Assembly (NCBI RefSeq): GCF_004114915.1 | Contig: NZ_CP022219.1 | Span: forward strand, 960,501-1,024,500 | Source of the DNA: Bradyrhizobium guangxiense | Lineage (GTDB): Bacteria; Pseudomonadota; Alphaproteobacteria; Rhizobiales; Xanthobacteraceae | DNA: 64,000 bases | Direction of reading: 5' to 3' | Part shown: positions 61,934 to 64,000 of the stretch, in pieces | Position numbering within the stretch: position 1 is the stretch's first letter | How the letters are laid out: each line of letters begins with the position of its first letter | Notes under the pieces: generated by a model | The model's database searches: none | What the model saw: only the letters and a program-made list of their open reading frames with translations | Told to the model about the DNA's origin: nothing | Position numbers and translations under genes: made by a program

Positions 61934-62288
61934 TGCAGGCCCCTTGCCGGCGCGTGCTCGCAGAACTTTACTAACGGATAAATTGCCGGACGGAAATTTG
62001 GGGGCATCACCTAAGGAGATGTCCGGAGCCGGACGGGAGAAGGACGAGCCGCGCACCCTCACATACCGCGTTGGCGCGACCCGAACAGCGCGGTGATCAG
62101 CGCTGCCGTGGCAATGGGAACGCAAACGGGGCATCCGAGCAACGGGGGCTCGAGCGGCCGGCGTTCAGCTAGCGGTATGCATGTGCTTCAGCGATTCCAC
62201 GACGAAGCGGAGATCATCGTGAGCCGTCTTGGCGAGCGTCGCGAGCGAGGCAAGGCTGCGTCTGCCGCAGCCTCGCCTCGATGGGCTT
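61934..62288. other. Gene-free stretch with possible gene remnant
   Basis: About 355 bases. A short minus-strand frame ending near 62168 (reading TAHDDLRFVVESLKHMHTAS) lacks any usual start codon, so it is at most a remnant. No FixK-type box or other clear site was found here. Confidence 0.45.
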
Positions 62289-62810
62289 TCAGGCGGCCTT
62301 CACATCGATGGTCTTGACCGGCTTCTGAGCTTCTTCGGTCTTCGGCAGCACGACCTTGAGCACGCCGTTCTTGAACGTCGCCTCGATCTTATCGGCATTG
62401 ACCCCGTCCGGCAGCGCGAAATAGCGCTCGAAGGAGCCGTAGCGGCGCTCCGAAACGTAATAGTCTTTCTTCTTCTCTTCGGTCTCTTCCTTCTTCTCGC
62501 CTCGGATGGAGAGGCCACCGTTGACGAGCTTGACCTCGATGTTCTTCTCGTCGAGGCCGGGAAGCTCCGCCGTGATCTCGTAGGCCTTGTCGCCTTCGGC
62601 GACGTCGACGGCCGGCGCGTTGAAGTTCTTGGACAGATCGCGCTCCAGCCGTGCGAGCGAGCGGAACGGCCGCTTCCAGAAGCCGTTGCCAAAGTCGTCG
62701 AAGATCTGGTCGATCTCGTTCCTCAGTGCCTGGAACGGCTGCCATGCTTCGCCCGCGACGGCAGGTGCAGTGGAGGGTTTGGTGACAGGTAATTTGGTCT
62801 CGGTTGCCAT
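62289..62810 (-). CDS. Hsp20/alpha-crystallin small heat-shock protein
   Basis: Chaperone of 173 residues; the start MATETKLPVTK follows AAGGAG. The alpha-crystallin domain spans about residues 65-165: VDVAEGDKAYEITAELPGLDEKNIEVKLVNGGLSIRGEKKEE, then YGSFERYFALPDGVNADKIEATFKNGVLKVVLPKT with the GVL motif. It holds unfolding proteins for refolding by larger chaperones. It has a FixK-type box 74 bp upstream and lies near a GroEL gene. Confidence 0.95.
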   Translation of the reverse strand: MATETKLPVTKPSTAPAVAGEAWQPFQALRNEIDQIFDDFGNGFWKRPFRSLARLERDLSKNFNAPAVDVAEGDKAYEITAELPGLDEKNIEVKLVNGGLSIRGEKKEETEEKKKDYYVSERRYGSFERYFALPDGVNADKIEATFKNGVLKVVLPKTEEAQKPVKTIDVKAA

Positions 62811-62877
62811 GATCGTTGTCTCCTTCGAGGTGACCATCTGGTCGCCGCAAAGGATAGTCATGGCCGTCGCGCGCTGG

Positions 62878-62891
62878 TTGATTTCGCTCAA
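62878..62891 (-). promoter_or_regulatory. FixK/FNR-type box upstream of Hsp20
   Basis: TTGATTTCGCTCAA, a TTGA-N6-TCAA palindrome centred 74 bp before the Hsp20 ATG. Confidence 0.75.
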
Positions 62892-63002
62892 ATCCAGAAG
62901 CACCGCGTCCAAAATCCGAATGACCGCATTGACCAAGATTGGGGCAGTTTCGTAGACGTTTGCCGGTCGCCGCACGGCGTCCCCGCACGAGCATAGGCGC
63001 GC

Positions 63003-63221
63003 TCATGAATTTGGCCGTCTTGGCTCCCATTGGTCGCCGAGCTTCACAAATGAACGTTTGACGGCGGCCCAGGCCGTGCGGTGTGCGATCTCCTCCTGTC
63101 GGAGGTCTCCGGCATGGGACGCAAAGGCGTGGTTGAATGCTTCCCGATAGATGTCGAGGGCATGAGGCGGCAAATGGTGGCGTACGCTTGCGGGGAGATC
63201 TCTGTTCGAGCGGTAGGGCAT
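63003..63221 (-). CDS. chaB: ChaB-family protein
   Basis: Protein of 72 residues: MPYRSNRDLPASVRHHLPPHALDIYREAFNHAFASH ... EEIAHRTAWAAVKRSFVKLGDQW. The L-P-x-x-V...LP-x-H-A-x-x-I-Y-x-x-A-F-N-x-A and HRxAWAAVKxxF pattern is diagnostic of ChaB, a small protein linked to the ChaA cation antiporter but found alone in many genomes. The ATG has no strong ribosome-binding site; a start at 63248 is possible. Confidence 0.82.
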   Translation of the reverse strand: MPYRSNRDLPASVRHHLPPHALDIYREAFNHAFASHAGDLRQEEIAHRTAWAAVKRSFVKLGDQWEPRRPNS

Positions 63222-63275
63222 TGTTGCATCCGGTGCAGGGATCATTCCCATCCGCTGGCGCAAAGTTGCTCGCCT

Positions 63276-63291
63276 GCGGGCAGATGCCCGC
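63276..63291. terminator. Hairpin after groEL
   Basis: GCGGGC-AGAT-GCCCGC, a perfect 6-bp stem with a 4-nt loop about 25 nt after the groEL stop on the minus strand. It lacks a U-tract. Confidence 0.4.
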
Positions 63292-63315
63292 GCTTGCGGG
63301 GGGGACGCGCCGCGG

Positions 63316-64000
63316 CTACATCGCCATGTCGGGTTCGGGCAACCGCTCGCGCTTCGGCTCCGGAATTTCCGTCATCGTGGCCTCCGTCAGAAGAAGCACG
63401 CTCGCGACGGAAACCGCATTTTCAAGCGCGGTCCGTACGACCTTCACGGGGTCGACGATGCCAGCCTCGACGAGGTCGACATAGACCTTCCGCGCGGCAT
63501 CGAAGCCAAAACTGCCCTCGCTGCCGAGCATCCGCGCGACCACGACACCGCCATCGGTTGCGGAATTTTCGGCGATCTGACGCGCGGGTGCCTCCAGCGC
63601 CCGCTTCAGGATCTGGAGGCCCGTTCGCTCGTCGCCCTCGCAGGCAGTCTCCTCCTTGGCCACGGCCGCGACCGTGCGGAGCAGGGCAAGCCCGCCGCCC
63701 GGGACGATGCCTTCGGCCACCGCCGCCTTCGTCGAGCTGATTGCGTCATCGAGCGCTTCCTTCTTCGCCTTCATCTCGGCCTCAGTCGGTGCTCCCACCC
63801 GGATCACGGCAACCCCGCCCGATAGCTTGGCGAGGCGCTCCTCGAGCTTCTCGCGGTCGTAATCGCTGGTCGTCTTCTCGATCTCGGTGCGGATCTGGGC
63901 CAACCTTGCATCGATACGGGCTCGATCGCCGCCACTTCCGATCAGGGTGGTGTTCTCCTTGTCGGCAACCACGCGCGCCGCGCGACCGAGCTGTTGCAAA
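63316..64000 (-). CDS. groL: 60-kDa chaperonin GroEL, C-terminal part (cut by window edge)
   Basis: About 227 C-terminal residues are visible; the gene continues beyond the window. [86 protein letters not shown] are classic GroEL segments. The tail is [15 protein letters not shown] and lacks the GGM-rich repeat of the main GroEL. Bradyrhizobium carries several groESL operons, and this copy lies in the FixK-box island, so it may be an oxygen-regulated paralogue. Confidence 0.95.
   Translation of the reverse strand, partial: LQQLGRAARVVADKENTTLIGSGGDRARIDARLAQIRTEIEKTTSDYDREKLEERLAKLSGGVAVIRVGAPTEAEMKAKKEALDDAISSTKAAVAEGIVPGGGLALLRTVAAVAKEETACEGDERTGLQILKRALEAPARQIAENSATDGGVVVARMLGSEGSFGFDAARKVYVDLVEAGIVDPVKVVRTALENAVSVASVLLLTEATMTEIPEPKRERLPEPDMAM

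Overview
The window is 64 kb of high-GC, gene-dense DNA from an alphaproteobacterium, most likely Bradyrhizobium or a close relative. I infer this from codon use, from intergenic palindromes of the type I recall as abundant in Bradyrhizobium, from DUF6894-type and other small proteins common in that group, from TTGA-N6-TCAA (FixK/FNR-type) boxes, and from an NdvC-like glucan enzyme. No database search was possible. I see no rRNA, tRNA, CRISPR array, transposase or phage gene.

Region by region. 0-6 kb: the end of a polar amino-acid ABC transporter with an FAD oxidoreductase, a His/Gly-rich secreted peptide, a gamma-glutamyltransferase, an enoyl-CoA hydratase and two small conserved proteins. 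6-18 kb: a sorbosone-dehydrogenase-like protein with a cytochrome c motif, an overlapping SMP-30-like protein, an HDAC/acetylpolyamine amidohydrolase, a phosphopantetheinyl transferase, a DUF6492-like protein, a Tat-exported GH10 xylanase, a polysaccharide flippase, an L,D-transpeptidase and a methyltransferase. 18-24 kb: a divergent TetR-controlled catabolic cluster with two periplasmic binding proteins (no permeases), a metallo-beta-lactamase-fold hydrolase, a VOC protein, a CMD-family protein and an SDR. 24.2-26.8 kb: a complete bufferin (RiPP metallophore) operon, bufA-bufB-bufC-doxX, with a candidate metal-stress ECF promoter.

27-40 kb: signalling and small-molecule genes, including three class III nucleotide cyclases, a PAS-GGDEF-EAL protein, and a TetR/peroxiredoxin/SDR/DMT-exporter unit with a palindromic operator. 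40.6-48.9 kb: a five-gene carbohydrate-type ABC operon (permease, binding protein, a permease fused to an SMP-30-like beta-propeller, a second SMP-30-like protein, a double ATPase), divergent from an AraC regulator. Tandem 17-bp repeats lie in the shared promoter and a strong hairpin follows the binding-protein gene.

49-64 kb: an apparent low-oxygen/stress island. Nine FixK/FNR-type palindromes lie in its intergenic regions, most of them 57-82 bp upstream of start codons. The genes are an NdvC-like glucan enzyme, a DUF1476-domain protein, two CBS-BON proteins, a tandem universal stress protein, PEP synthase, an SbmA/BacA-like membrane protein, 1-phosphofructokinase, a GH1 beta-glucosidase, a diheme cytochrome c, two tiny membrane proteins, Hsp20, ChaB and a GroEL paralogue cut by the window edge. 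Together they look like a microoxic adaptation module combining carbon-flux control, stress chaperones and nucleotide-sensing CBS proteins. The most interesting items are the bufferin operon with its promoter, the FixK-box island, the permease/SMP-30 fusion, and a palindromic repeat inserted in frame in a small coding gene.
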